Shown here: positions 48,939 to 62,168 of the stretch, in pieces
How positions within the stretch are numbered: the stretch's first letter is position 1
Layout of the letters: each line of letters opens with the position of its first letter
DNA from: Colius striatus
Taxonomy: Eukaryota > Chordata > Aves > Coliiformes > Coliidae
Direction of reading: 5' to 3'
Assembly: GCF_028858725.1 (NCBI RefSeq)
Contig: NC_084773.1
Span: 1,726,350-1,790,349, forward strand
Length of the DNA: 64,000 nt
The notes under the pieces: model-generated
The model's input: the letters and a program-made list of their open reading frames with translations, nothing else
What the model was told of the DNA's origin: nothing
The model's database searches: none
Made by a program: the position numbers and the translations under genes

Positions 48939-51900
48939 TTAAATCCATTAAATTGTTAAATCCACATCCATTGGTAAATCAGGTTCCTCTTTAATCAAAG
49001 CAAGTGACAGCTTTAAAATGCATCCTGAATTGAGGGCACCAGGGTGGGAAAGACCTGGTAGAGAGGAGTGGGTCAGCTTAGAGGTGTAGGTTGCATGACA
49101 CTTTTCTAAACCTAAGATATGTTGATAATCTGATGATAGTGAATAACTATACTTCTTTCTCCTACTATAGTGCTTTCTCCTATGAAGGGTGATTGCATTG
49201 TAATTCAAAGTAGAGGGGCAGGTTAAAAATCATGGGGGCTCTGTTTTAGCTCTTGGGGCTCATTTTTTTGTTTATTAAGGATAAATGTACCCAAACTCTC
49301 TGGCATTGTCTGGGTGTGATGTAGGAAGAGAATTGTTTTGTTTACATTCTACACTACTTCTAATTGTCTTTTAGTAACTGTGTTTCTCGGGCTGCAGCAC
49401 AATATATTCCTTGGGCTGGAAAGCCAGTTTCAGTAATGAGCATTTGAGTGCTACCAATACCTTCCAGTAAGATAATTGGATATTTGATTTTCTAAGGCTT
49501 ATGGTTTTGCTTGGAGCAGAATTTTGCTGATACTAACTAACTGAATAAAACACTATTTATTTATTTCAACCGAGAGTGTGTAATTAGGTCATCTGCAATA
49601 TCCATGTGCTGTGCTCAAGGAAACTTGTCAGATGTTTTTCCACCCACTGTGTAGAAGCTCAGGTTCTATATTACTGGTGCATTTAAACCACAGGGGTCAA
49701 GGTTTTTGCACCTGGCCCTTGTGCAACATCACCAGCTAGTGAGAAAGGGTACAGAGAGTTCCAGTTTCCAGTAATTTCTGTCTTTGTGCTGTTCCTCAAG
49801 CACAGAAAATCACCTCAAAAACACAAAGAAATGGACCTACTAGTACTAACTAAAGGCTTGTCTGTAATTTGGTGATTATTAACCACTGGCTTTACTGGTG
49901 TTTCCATTACAGTAACAAGAAATAAAAAGCAAACAACCCAGACAAGTTTACAGCAAGGTCTACTTATGCTGCACACAGTATATTTGCATATATTTTCCAC
50001 GCACAGCATATGGCAGTTATTCAGATTGCAACAGCCAAGTTTTAGGAGCTTATGTTACTTATTTCTAAGTATAGCTCAAATATAGATTGCTATGCTGAGC
50101 AGTTTGAGGAAAGTTTCCCTTTTTTCATGCCTCAACTTTCATTATTCAAAACCTGTCTATTTGAGTTATTGAGAGTTGAAACATTTGCATCTGAACATTT
50201 TGCTTCAGCCTGTACCCAAATATGTTTTGGAAAGGACAGAAATAAAACACAAGGAAAATGCATCATACTTCTTATAGCTAAAGTGAAGCTGCATTATGGA
50301 GATGCAGTAGGTAGGATGTTTGTTTTAGGCACGACACACTGGTTTTACATCTTTAACAAGGTTCTACTTTTATTTGCAAATGAGTTCTGGATGGGTCGTC
50401 CTTCATTTGTTTCCAGAGTGCTTAAAATTTGATAGCTGCCTGCATAACAGAAAATCATCTCTACATCTTCTGCTGCATTTGGAGAAGTGGAGCAGTGCAT
50501 AAAAATAAAATTCTCTAGTCATGTTAATCAAATCTTTTATTGGTTTATTTATGGGGTTTAAAAAGTCGTGAGTCAACACTCAGCTACCAACTGAAAAGGA
50601 GCAATATTCAGTTTAGATTGAAGTAGAGTGTATGAGCCAACTCAGCAACTTTCTGAAGTGTGCTTTTTGTCAAGAGAAAGCAATGTTGAAGCTATTGAGT
50701 ATATAGGTGGAATGGATAGCAAGCAAATTATGGCCATGCATTTAGGGTCATGCAGACTTCAGCTTACTGTGGTGAGGTATTACTAGAGGCTTCTCAGAGT
50801 CGTCTGGTAACCTCAACTCTTACCCAGTTTGCAGAAAACCAATTAACTAAACAAGAAACAGTCCTGTGCAGAACATATATTCCAATGAAAAGAAATGGTG
50901 TGCAAGTAACAAAGAAAGAAGGCTATTCCATGGCATTGAACTCAATGTATAGGTCAATAATTTAGTGACCTTTCAAATACCAGCCATTTAAAATGCTACA
51001 TTTATATGCATATTTATAAAGCTACATAAATGTATAGATGTGTAAATGGTTATAAACATACACAATATAGGGTTCATATAGCAGTTTTGTTCTGTAGTTC
51101 TCAAATAGTACTCCAGTAGCACTCAATGCAATGTCATGTTTTATTTTGAACAGTAATACCAGAAGAATGCATCAACCCTTAGTTTTCTTGCTACATTAAA
51201 AGTCAGGTCCTGTTTTATTTTACACAGACAATACCTTACATTGGGCAGAAGAATGAGTTTCATGGGTAAACAAAGAAACATTCAAGCATGTGTGCAGGGT
51301 AGTTCATAGGCAGATCAGGGTGAGACACAGTGATAGCATAGGTTACAGCAGGAGAGGAGCTGACCTTTAGAAGGAAAGCAGCAGAGAGGATCACAGTGGG
51401 AGATAAGAACAGCACATTTGGTCTGGAATAGGAGAAATGACTATATGAAACTAAGTATTTAAGTGGAAAAAAGGATATGTTATTACTGTATGATAGCAGT
51501 ACACATTTCAGTCACGCATTGTAAGGGAGAACAAGATGAGACACAAATATCTCAGTGACAAATGTATCAAATCTGCAAGAAGGAAATCATAGCAGAATTC
51601 TCTGTGATGCAAACCACAAGGAAGGCTGAGCCTCTACTGGGTACAGCTACATCATGCACACACTGTTTTATAACATGTCTCTCTATCCAAGACAACTGTG
51701 GGCAGCTGTATTAGGGAAATACTCTCTTATTGAGAGTCAAAAGGTCTTTTACAAATTTCCTTTGTTATTTCCATCACATTGACATAAGGAGTTCTGCTTG
51801 CCTGGACATTAACTTATGAAACTATTGGGTAGAGAAGATACAGTATTTTAAAAGGAGACAACAAACAACAACCCAAAATTTATTCAGGCAGTTGTTGAGG

Positions 51901-52486
51901 CCCCTATGAAAATGGATATAAGCTTAACTAATATCTGTATTTTACAATGATTGTATTTCCCACTAGAGGACAATAATCATAGGAATTAAAGATAAAACTC
52001 TAATATAATAACTCTGTTAGTTCTGGAGGAAACTGAGTCTTCTTTTAGGACCTGAACACATGGAACATCCTAAAGCAAAGTTACATGAATTTTGAGTAAC
52101 AAAATCTTTTGGATTCATTTTCCTGTCACCTAATTAATAGTAAACATTTATTATAAAATTACTTGTTGACATCTGAGGGTGATCATAATGGTATTCACAG
52201 CACAATGGGCTTAGAAAGGCTTCTGAAAGGACTCCAGGTGCTTATTTTCTTTGCACTTCATGTTCCTTCAGGATTCATTTTTAGTTCATTTCTTAATTTA
52301 AAAAAGTTAGAAGCAAATGCTTTTACTAAAGTCTTGTAAATGTGCTGTATTTAATTTAAGAGCAAATAAAACTCTGGCAGCAGAGGTGGTTCAAATTTGG
52401 TGTAGTTTGTCTGCTCTTCCTTAATAACAGCACATTCAAATTCCAGAACAATTTTCAGTTGTTTCTGCAGATTTCTTGTTTAAACT

Positions 52487-52523
52487 CTTGTTTGTTTGTT
52501 TGGTTTGGATTTGGTTTTGTTAT
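52487..52523 (+). repeat. TTTG/TTTGG-rich low-complexity tract
   Basis: Imperfect TTTG tandem units followed by related T/G-rich sequence. Confidence 0.75.
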
Positions 52524-54399
52524 CTGTTCAGGCAGTACTGACTTTAATTGGTGCATAAAGACTGAGTTCAATTGTGAAAGAAAGAAAGAATCAACTACAT
52601 GGGTTTTAACTTTTTCTGGTTTTCACAACTCCAGAGCTGAAAGGATAAAAAATGCTTCTGATACTTGATCACTTTTGAGACACATGGAAGTCAATTCAAA
52701 GTGTAATAATCGATGTTGATATCAGAGTTGTCTCTTATTGGAAATTGTGCTTTCTAGAGAGGTGTTCAAGCTGGAAAAATCTGTGCTTCCACACCCTTCC
52801 TTTTTACCCATCCCCTGGTTTTGCAGGACCTTTCTCTGTGAAATACATGTGTCTGTACTCTGTGGTAGGTTCTTTTTTTTGGAATAGGCCCTTAACAGAG
52901 CTTGTTGCATCAAACAGGAGCTGTTTCACTCTGTTTCAGTGTCTTCCTGGTGTCACATAAGGTGAAACTGTCTAAAGATGAGCTACAGTGTAGCTTTGGT
53001 CCATGTCATGTTTTAATATAGCCCAACAGATAGACAGTTGTGCCAATTTATGCAGATACAGTAATGTCAGAGATACCTGATAAAAGTTTGTTGTTGATAG
53101 TGTTTTTAAATAGAAACTTGCAAGTATTAAGAGCAACAGCAAAGGTTGGGTTTGGAATTGTTCCAGCATGATAAGGTATGAGAGGATACATTAACTTGGT
53201 GAGTAAGGCAAATCCCATCTGGCATGCATGCACACTAAAAAACTACCCATTTCTCAGTCTTAGCTTCATATAGGAAGAAATCCCATGTTCTTAATGCCAT
53301 AATAAAATCTTTGTTAGCCCTTGTATTGGGCGACACGCTGCAGAGAATGGTAAGGTCTGCATGGGAGGGAATGGTCGTTTCAGAGATAAAAGCAGTTTCT
53401 TAATCCACCTCACTCTGGTTTTGTTTCTAAGAAATTACTTCAAGATTTTAAATAACTTTTTGCTTATTCATTTGCCCCTGGGTTCAGCATTAACAATATT
53501 AAACTTCAAAAAGCCAAAAATGGCAGGACAAAAAGAGGAAAAGCTACTGATTGACAAGGAGGCCTCATGCAATTTGCAGTATTCAAAGGGGAGAGAAAAA
53601 AAGAAGGATGAGAGAAGGGGATATTCTGTTTCTTTACATCAGAAGATTGATACTCCCCACAAATTTTCTACTTCATCAGTAGAAAATCAGAATGAGAAAA
53701 GTGATGCATTTTTAAACTGTTTAAAGTGTCCATTTCAGTTTAAAATCAGTGTTAAGTGTGTGTACCTAGAAGAGTAGTAAGTATACAGATATGTGTGCAA
53801 ACAGATGAGATTGGGCAATTCACACATGTTTTTAATACAATGTCCTTTTCTATTATCAGTGATTTTCAGAGGTAACCCGTGTGTATATGTCAGCAGCTGC
53901 ATCATAAGCTCATAACCTTATTTACTTACAAAACCTTGTGGCTATAATAACACCTCTTCTAACATTAGCTCCTACTCTTTTTAGCAGATTTTTCTAAGTT
54001 CCTTCTTTTTCCTGTACCCCTCTGAATCCACTCTGAATTTCTCTCCTGTTATCAGGATTTATGAAATACAATACCTAATAATAATCCTAACAAATCAATG
54101 CTGTTAAAGGCCCTACTTAGTTATTTACACATGCATTTCTTATGGAAGCCATGCACAAGAAGATCAGAGAAACTCTCTTTATGGACCTAATTTCTTTTTG
54201 AAGTCAGGTACAGTTTGTTCAGTTTGAAGTTCACTCCTATATTTGACTCCAAGTGAAGGCAATCTGTGAATATTAAAGAATTATACAGAGAATATTATTC
54301 ACACCAGACATTTTCCTATATATCTTCAGCCATGTCTTCATTATATCCAGAATGTTTACTAATTAAAAAGAGGATTTCTACTCTTTTTAAAGGTCTGGA

Positions 54400-54720
54400 T
54401 TCAAATTCCAGCAATAAATACCACAGTTGGAGCTGATTCAAAGCTCACTGGAGTGAAGAAGGAGTGTTAGAACCTCATCCCTGCATTTGTGACACAGTTT
54501 ATGCTTTCTGATCACGTAGCCTTAGTTACTCCTGTTTGTGCTTTTCCATCTTCCCCTTTTACCTTTGGCTTGACACAAACTTCTGGTGACCCTCTGAGAA
54601 GGGCATATGCCCCCCAACTGGAAAATGGAAGCCAAAATAAGAGGATTAATAGAAGTTGCTGAGAAAACAGGTAAGTGGAGCGAGCACGTCTGATTTACAG
54701 ATAATTTAACAATGGAGGGG
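54400..54720 (+). mobile_element. Possible old LTR-retroelement remnant
   Basis: An AATAAA near 54414 is followed by about 160 bp and then by ACACAAACTTCTGGTGACCC, which resembles an LTR end plus a TGG-starting primer binding site. Shortly after comes an ATG (54608) with about 20 open codons ending at a perfect splice donor, ACAG|GTAAGT near 54671. The arrangement fits LTR, leader and splice donor, but no tRNA match beyond the first nine bases is evident. It could also be chance or a cryptic exon. Confidence 0.25.
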
Positions 54721-56059
54721 AGGGGAAGTTATTTTCTGTACTGGCTTATTTTTGCTTGGAAACAAAAATCTGGGTAGGGAGCTGTGAAATCTGCTAACTG
54801 AAGCAGTTAAATCCTCAGGAAAACTCAGGGCTGGTAAGTGAGGCTGGTTTTCTTTTGGTTTCTATTGTGGTTTTCATTATCTGTTGATTGCATGGACAGT
54901 TGCTTTCCCTGGGGTGTGGAGCTACTCACTGTTTTGAATTTGAACAAGGTGTCTATATATAATCTTTACAAGCTGTGATAGAAATGCATCAGCACCATGA
55001 ATGCAATTGTTTGGCATCTGTTTGTGTTCCTGTTGTCTTGTTATTGAGCACGATGCTGCCACTAGCACGATAAAAGCTTACCTTTTAACTTTCCACACCA
55101 CATCATACCAGTTATTTAGTCCAAAAACTTTCAATGAATTAACATCAAATCTACAGGAAAAAACCCTCAGAACTGTGTATATGAAAGACAGAAAGGGTAA
55201 AACATCTTCCTTTCTCATTGGCTATAATATGTTCTCTCTCCAAGGTTGCCTAGAGTCCTGAATGAATAAAAAGAAGTATTTCCTTCAATATGGGTTACTG
55301 TAAATTTATAGAAGCTTTGGATGCTTTTAATATGGATGTTTGATCTTTTAAAAACGTTGCTAAAGTCTTGTCACCTTCTGTGGCAAGGATAGCTGCTCTT
55401 TAGTAATGTTTTACTGACTCAGACCTTCCTTTCAAACAGAATTGGGATTCATTCACTCGAGCTAGTTTGGGGTTAAAAAAGAAACCTTTGGTTTTTTGTT
55501 AGGGAAGAAAGGTTCTTCATCTGTCTGTAATGTAAAACAGTTGTTATTTAATATACTTATTTCAGCTTACCTTCTATCAGTGACTTGCCTTTTGCTGTGG
55601 CCAAGTCTGTAACATCTTCTTCAATGTGTGCCATCGAGGTCTGATGCTTCTGTATGTCAGTTGGCTTTGGTGTATCCAGTGGGACAGAAGAAAAAGCCTA
55701 ATCCTTAGCAGTGGGATTCTTTTCAGCCTGATTTAGCTGGTAGGCATTTTCTAGAGTGTTTTTTGCTCATTTTATTAAAAATGTGGTAAACTGTGGAAAG
55801 CTAATCTATCAGTACTACTGCAGTTGTTGCTTCTCAAAGCTTTTTATGTGTTCTGCTGATTGAAGATTTTCTGCCAGAATTCAAACCTTCTTACAGGGTT
55901 TTTTTTTCCTGCTTTTAATCCTTTTGCAGAAGAAGGGAAGTTATTAAACTGAGGTATAGCAATAGCTTTTCTTGAGTCAACCAGAGAGCTCCCATTTAAT
56001 TAAGAACCAAAAATCTTGCTTGAAATATTTTGTTATTTTAATTTTTTACATGAGAAAAT

Positions 56060-56840
56060 TTGAGGGGAACCTCGTGAGGTTCAGCAAGGACAAGTGCAGA
56101 GTCCTGTACCTGGGGAGGAACAACCCTCTGCACCAGGACAGGCTGGGGGTGACCTGCTGGAGAGCAGCTCTGCAGAGAGAGACCTGGGGGTCCTGGTTGA
56201 TAATAAACTGAACATGAGCAGCAATGTGTCCTTGTGGGCAAGAAGCCAATAGCAAACTGGGGACATCAAGAAGAGTGTGGGCAGCAGGTCAAGGGAGGTT
56301 CTGCTCCTCCTTTTGCTCTGCCCTGGTGAAGCCTCATCTGGAGTCCTGTGTCCAGTTCTGGGCTCCCCAGCTCAAGAGGGACAGGGAACTGCTGGAGAGA
56401 GGCCAGTGCAGGGCCACCAAGATGATCAGGGGACTGGAGCATCTTCCTTCTGAGGAAAGGCTGTGGGACCTGGGGCTGTTTAGTCTGGAGAAGACTGATT
56501 GGGGAGCTCAGTAATATTTACAAATATCTAAAGGGTGGATGTCAGGAGGTTGGGGCAGCGCTTTTTTTGATGGTATCTAGCAACAGGACAAGGGGTGATG
56601 GAAAGAAGCTAGAATGCAAAAAATTCCATTTTGACATAAGAAGAAAACTATTTCACAGCCCAGGCTGCCCAGGGAGGGTGTGGAGGCTCCTTCCTTGGAG
56701 GTCTTCAAGACCCATTTGAACACATTCCTATGAGACCTGATCTAGGTTGACCTGCTTCTGCAGGGAGGTTGGATTGGATGATCTCTAAAGGTCCCTTCCT
56801 ACCCCTACCATTCTGTGATTCTGTAATTCTGTGTTTCTAT
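56060..56840 (+). mobile_element. CR1 LINE, about 0.78 kb, ORF2 C-terminus to 3' end
   Basis: Begins with the AGGGGAACCTCGTGAGGTTC segment and runs through the region encoding CRVLYLGRNNPLHQDRLG-like and [24 protein letters not shown] peptides to the terminal ACCATTCTGTGATTCTGT. Small indels, for example around 56505, break the frame. Confidence 0.93.
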
Positions 56841-57183
56841 TAAATGGGGGGAAAATAAAATGCTTAGGATGTTTTTAAATAAAACACCTGTCTGTTTTAT
56901 GCTTTTTTGCTGACTTCATTGCTCTAACACATCCATGTGAATCATCCCTATTGATCCTGACTTAGGGCACTCAGTATTCAGGAATTCATTTACTATTTGC
57001 ACCTATGGCCAACACTGACTTTTTGCTATAAAACTGCTAGTCAGCATTTCTGAAACTGCATTCTGTTCATAAAGTGCATGTATTCTTATGTGCATTCATG
57101 AGGTATAGTCTAATACAGGGTGGGTTTTTTCTGTTCTGTACTGTGATTTCATTGTAGTGATCTGAAGTGGACAGAAAGGGAAT

Positions 57184-57250
57184 CCTAAAACCACAGATAC
57201 CTCAGTTTGGAAGGGACCTTTCAGGACAATTGAGAGGTGATCATCACTTT
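57184..57250 (-). mobile_element. Short diverged CR1 3' end
   Basis: Sequence reading AAACCACAGATACCTCAGTT and then TTGGAAGGGACCTTTCAGGA resembles the inverted 3' terminus of an older CR1. It is too short for firm assignment. Confidence 0.5.
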
Positions 57251-57299
57251 AATACCCATCCTTTCTTCAGACTGCAAGGAATAAACAGCTGGAATTTAT

Positions 57300-57690
57300 T
57301 AGAATCATAGAATGGTAGGGGTTGGAAGGGATCTTTAGAGATCATCCAGTCCAACCCCCTGCAGAAGCAGGGTCACCTAGATCAGGTCACATAGGAACGT
57401 GTCCAGGCGGATGCTGAAGACCTCCAAGGAAGGAGCCTCCACAACCCCTCTGGGCAGCCTGTGCCAGGGCTCCCTCACTGAAACACTGAAACAGTTTGTT
57501 CTTATGTTTAAGCAGAACTGTTTGTGTTCCAGCTTCATCCCATCACCCCTTGTCCTGTTACTATCTACTATAGAAAAGAGGGATGTCCCAACCTCCTGAC
57601 ACCCACCCTTTAGCTATTTGTAAATGTTAATGAGATCTCCCCTCAGTCTCCTCTTCTCCAGACTGAACAGCCCCAGGTCCTGCAGCCTTT
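57300..57690 (-). mobile_element. CR1 LINE 3' end
   Basis: About 390 bp of the common subfamily in minus orientation, from the AGAATCATAGAATGGTAGGG terminus to the GCCCCAGGTCCTGCAGCCTT segment. Confidence 0.92.
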
Positions 57691-60600
57691 GTCATGAATG
57701 AAGAACTAAGGAGTGAAATCTTTAGAGAAGGCAGCTTTGGGGAAGAGGCAGTTGGCACTAAAATTTCTGCAAGGCCTTTAGTAGCTGTGGGGTTTTTTTT
57801 CTGTGTGAGTGCAGGTAAGTGAAGGAGATCAAGGAGACCCATTTCTAATATAGTCAAATAGCTGAGAAGGGAATGGTTTGGTGGCCTGGTTGCCAGATAT
57901 GGGGTATATTTTACTTAAATCCTATCAAGCAGATTACATGAGATACCAGCTGAAATGGAGTTATGAGAGCAAAGTAGTTTGAATGTCAGAAAGAAGAGGG
58001 GAAAGGGTTAAGATTTGTAGCAGAGAAGCACTTAAAAAAAGGTGGTGTCTCTGGCTTCTTAACCCATGCATTATTTTAAAGGAGTCTGTGCAAGGTGGCT
58101 TGAGCAAACAGAATTCATGTCAGTTATATTGCTGTCCATAAGTGTGAGATTTCTAAATGGATGGAGAAGTCAGAAATAATTCTAAGGAGGTGGAGAATTG
58201 CCTTCCAGAGGGATACACTGCACACACAGCCTTTGCTCACACCATCGTTGCCTATTTCTCTGGCTGTTGCTGCACAGCAGTGTTCTGCCCAAACCAGCTG
58301 GTAAACTAGTAAATGTTTCTTTTCTCCTCTGAACAAGGTAGCGTGTGATCGAGTGATGTGTGACAGTGCCAAGGGCAATGGGAGCACGGGGCAGCAGGTG
58401 TGCCTGCTCAGTGCTTGGATGGAAGATGGGAACAGCTCAGCATGGAGCTGGCAGCAGGATCTTAGGATGTACCATATGCCTACAGAGATGCTTGCAAGGC
58501 AGTAGCAGAGCAAATTTAGATTTGCACCACACCAAAGATCTGCTTCTTTGCCTGTCCCTTTCTGATGCTGATGCTCAATAAGAAGCAAAGAGCCACCTGG
58601 GTTTTTTCCTATCCCAAGGCAATATGCTGCTTTCCAAAGAGATCTCTTAGTACTTCTGTAGGGAATCATTTCAAGATAAACATTGAAGAAATGAAGAATT
58701 TAGAGAAGTATCCAAAACTGTGTAGAAGATGCTTGACGTGAGTGGATGAAGTTACCAATGTGTGTCCAGTCATTGTCCAGAAACCTTTCTGAGTACATTT
58801 CTACTGCTTTCTTGTTTAATTTTCACAAGGCTTAATGGATTGTAAGATACTGTCTCTCCCTCACATTGAATTGGAATTGCCCAGAAGGTTGAGAAGTTAC
58901 TGGTGGTACAGAACAATCACACAGGTTTGCTTTTATGGGAAACTGAACTCATCTTTTCAGTGCCAACTCCATATGTATGTGCATGAGATTCATCAGTCTA
59001 AACACACTTTCTGTCTCAGGGTTGGGTGTTTTTTTTGTGTCAGTGAAAAAAGCATCTGGCAAGTAATTAAATGGTTTTTGGTTATTTGTCAGGATATCAA
59101 GTACCATGTGGCTGTTCTCATATGTTAGGTACCAGATGCAACTAATGATACTGAGAAATGATCACCTTAAAAACTGTGACTTGTATTAGTCTGAAGATCC
59201 AGCAGCGGGATGTGTTATGTGTCATATCTCATGTTAACTGCTCCATATTTTGTGATCCAAGAATGTCAATTCTGTGAACCAGATGAACCATATGAGTAAG
59301 GCTTTAGCCTTTATTAAAATTTATCTCTATAATTTCATCCTACCCAGCTCAGTGTGAGCATCTACATACAGTATATTTCACTTCTTTGTGGTGGGTACCC
59401 CTCTGTAATGCTGCTTGGGTGTCTTTTGGTAGCTTTCCTTACTTATAATAGTGGTAGAATGGTGGTTAATGGCAAGGGAGCAGGTGCTGGGAGTAGGCAG
59501 CAGCACAATTCCATTCAGGTGCTCTCAGCACAGCCTGTCAGGTGGAGCTGACTTCTGGTGGAGGAGTCAGCTGTGTGACCTACCCCACAACGTATCCAAA
59601 AGCATCAGGATTAATTTTGGCTATTCCATCTGACACAGTGGCCACACAGTTTCTAACTGAAACTAGAATGCTACTAGTTATAATCTACAGGCTTGCCTTC
59701 ATCCAAATGGCATTTTAATTAGTTCCTGGACATAGATTTTATTAGTTTGGTTTCATTTCCTTGTGGTGATTTCTCATGTGTTGTGTCTGTTTTTATCAAC
59801 TGCTTGTAATTTTACCATGCTTAGCATTTTACAAGAATGAATTTCACTGGTGTGTATTTGTGCCCAGATATTGCTCCATCCTTGCAGATGTGAGGAAGAC
59901 AGGAGTGAAGTAATGAAGCTGGTACTCAGCAGGCAGAAAGGCTTGATGCTGCTCTACCAAATGTAATTTAACTGTGAAGCTTGGGGTTTTTTTCCCCTCA
60001 GCTTGTAAGTGCTGCTGCTAATGGAAGCACTTGCTTTATTTTTAGGCACTTCTATGCGTAAGTGCCCAAATCATGGAAATTTGGGCACAACTGCAGTGGA
60101 ACTCGTGCTCTTGGTCTGAAGCACAGAGTCAGGGAAGACAGCAAAACCGCTGCAGCTCTTCACTAAATATACGTTGCACGGAAGCAAATGCATATAATAA
60201 GCTTTTAGTGATTGATGGCTTGTACTATATTTAATACAGTACTCAGGGTTTGCACTTGTATTCCTGTCTAGTGATTCAACTGGAGCTGCTTATGTCACTG
60301 GGCATGTGTCCTCTGCTTCGTGAGAGAAGGGGAATCGTGAAGATCAAGGTGACTCTGCCTCTCTGTCTGTCCCAGCTGAGGTTTATGTGCTGCAGGATGC
60401 TTGGCACGGGCACTGGTGACTGTGCCCTTCCAACAGCCTGTACTGCTTCACTTTTTGTACCAGCCATGTTCTATGTCTTTATTGCTGAGGCTATGACATT
60501 TGTAAGCAATTTTCAGATGTATGTGCTAAAAAATCCCAGTGTCTGTGATAACAGTGGGCAGTGGCTCACAGAGCTGAGACCCTGCTGGGAAGCAGAGGGG

Positions 60601-61297
60601 GCATTGGCATCCCCCCAGCAGTTCAACTCCTACTATAAGAGGGTAATGAAGGAGAGAGCAGGCACAACTGCTCTTTGCTCTGTTGTGTTACTGTTCTGCT
60701 GGCTACACCTGTAGTCAGCATGGCCCTTGGGCCTTGTTCAACCTGGATGAATGGCCACAGATCTTGGCATCAGCATTTCTGTGCAACTGTGACAGTTGTG
60801 AGAAGTCTCTAAACGCTGCTGCCTTCATCCTTTATAATTAGCAGAAGTACACGTGAGTGTAGGTGATAAATTCCTGTAATTCTGTTTCAGAATTGAAATG
60901 TTTGCAGAAAAAAGTGTTACAACATCATAGTTTTCTACATGGCATTTGGGCAAAATGACTCTTAATCAGATGGCAGCATCTTTGAGTGAGCTGGACACCA
61001 GGGAAGTCTGTTCCTCTCTCCACTGCTTCTAGAGACAGAACCCACAGCTGGAGTCAGTCACTTTCCATCTGTTAGAAAACAACTGAGTGGGGTAATAAAG
61101 TCAACACACAATTTGTATTGAATTCAGCTCAGAGTGTCTTATGGTGACAATTGTAGGGGAATATTTTTAAAAAGAAATCTATGGCTGAATACATTGGGGT
61201 TTATGTTTGTCTAATTTTTTCACTTATGATCTTCCTTTTTCATGTAAGAAAGGACAGCTACAACTGTTCCTGCACGGAGGATTTAACTTCCTAGCTA
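57691..61297. other. Intron 1, no element recognised
   Basis: AT-rich sequence. It includes a 181-codon antisense frame (58669-58124) and a 154-codon sense frame (60250-60714), neither with recognisable domains, and a perfect 10-bp stem hairpin at 60062-60088. Confidence 0.45.
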
Positions 61298-61549
61298 CAG
61301 AATCACAGAATGGTAGGGGTTGTAAGGGACCTTTAGAGATCAGCCAGTCCAACCCCCCTGCCAAAACAGGTCCACCTAGATCAAGTCACACAGGAACACG
61401 TCTGGGCAGGTTTTGAAGACCTCCAAGGAAGGAGCCTCCACACCCTCCCTGGGCAGCCTGGGCCAGGGCTCCCTCAGCTCACAGTGAAATAGGTTTTTCT
61501 TATGTCAAAATGGAACTTTTTGTGTTCCAGCTTCATCCCATCACCCCTT
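61298..61549 (-). mobile_element. CR1 LINE 3' end, left arm of an inverted sandwich
   Basis: Starts at the inverted CR1 3' terminus (GAATGGTAGGGGTTGTAAGG) and stops abruptly after CATCACCCCTTGTC, where plus-oriented CR1 begins. Confidence 0.92.
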
Positions 61550-61937
61550 GTCTAGTTCTGGGCTCCCCAGCCCCAGAGAGTCCAGTGTAGGGCCACCAAG
61601 ATGATCAGGGGACTGAAGCATCTTCCTCCTGAGGAAAGGCTGCGGGACCTGGGGCTGTTTAGCCTGGAGGAGACTGAGGGGGAAGCTCATTACTATTTAC
61701 AAATATCTAACTAGTGGATGTCAGGAGGTTGGGGCAGCACTGTTGTTCTGTTGTATCCAGTGAAAGGACAAGGGGTAACACAAGTTCCATTTTGACATAA
61801 GAAAAACCTATTTCAGTGTTTCAGTGAGGGATCCCTGGCCCAGGCTGCCCAGGGAGGATGTGGAGGCTCCTTGCTTGGAGGTCTTCAAAACCTGACCAGA
61901 CATGTTCCTGTGGGACCTGCTTTGACAGGGGAGTTGG
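61550..61937 (+). mobile_element. CR1 LINE segment in opposite orientation, centre of the sandwich
   Basis: Plus-oriented CR1 from the AGTTCTGGGCTCCCCAG segment through GATGATCAGGGGACTGAAGC and the C-terminal coding region to GGAGTTGGACTG. It lacks the last 50 bp or so of a CR1 3' end. Both joints to the flanking minus CR1 lie at short shared sequences. Confidence 0.9.
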
Positions 61938-62168
61938 ACTGCACTGGCCTCTCTCTAGCAGTTCCCTGTCCCTCTTGAGCCGAGGAGCCCAGAACTGGAC
62001 ACAGGACTCCAGATGAGGCCTCATCAGGGCAGAGCCTTTGACCTCCCTTGACCTGCTGCCCACACTCTTCTTGATGCACCCCAGAATGCCATTGGCTTCT
62101 TGCCCACGAAGGCACATTGTTGGCTCATGTTTAGTTTATTGTCAACCAGGACTCCCAGATCCCTCTCC
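61934..62168 (-). mobile_element. CR1 LINE segment, right arm of the sandwich
   Basis: Minus-oriented CR1 that resumes at CACTGGCCTCTCTCTAGCAG and runs upstream to ACCAGGACTCCCAGATCCCT. In an intact copy this segment would follow the left arm after about 200 bp, which is missing here. Confidence 0.9.

Larger units (their letters stand above)
48939..56059. other. Intron 1, mostly unrecognised
   Basis: About 7 kb of AT-rich sequence with no CR1. It contains a TTTG-rich tract at 52487-52523, a GAAA-rich tract near 52577-52590 and a possible LTR-retroelement remnant at 54400-54720. Frames of 126 codons (50052-50432) and 138 codons (53361-53777) have no recognisable domain and are at chance length. 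Confidence 0.5.

Noticed and set aside
53361..53777. 138-codon plus-strand frame
   Set aside because: Lys-rich AT-driven composition, no domain, length expected by chance.
60250..60714. 154-codon plus-strand frame with hydrophobic stretches
   Set aside because: No signal peptide or domain pattern that holds together, no splice context, and a length within chance expectation.
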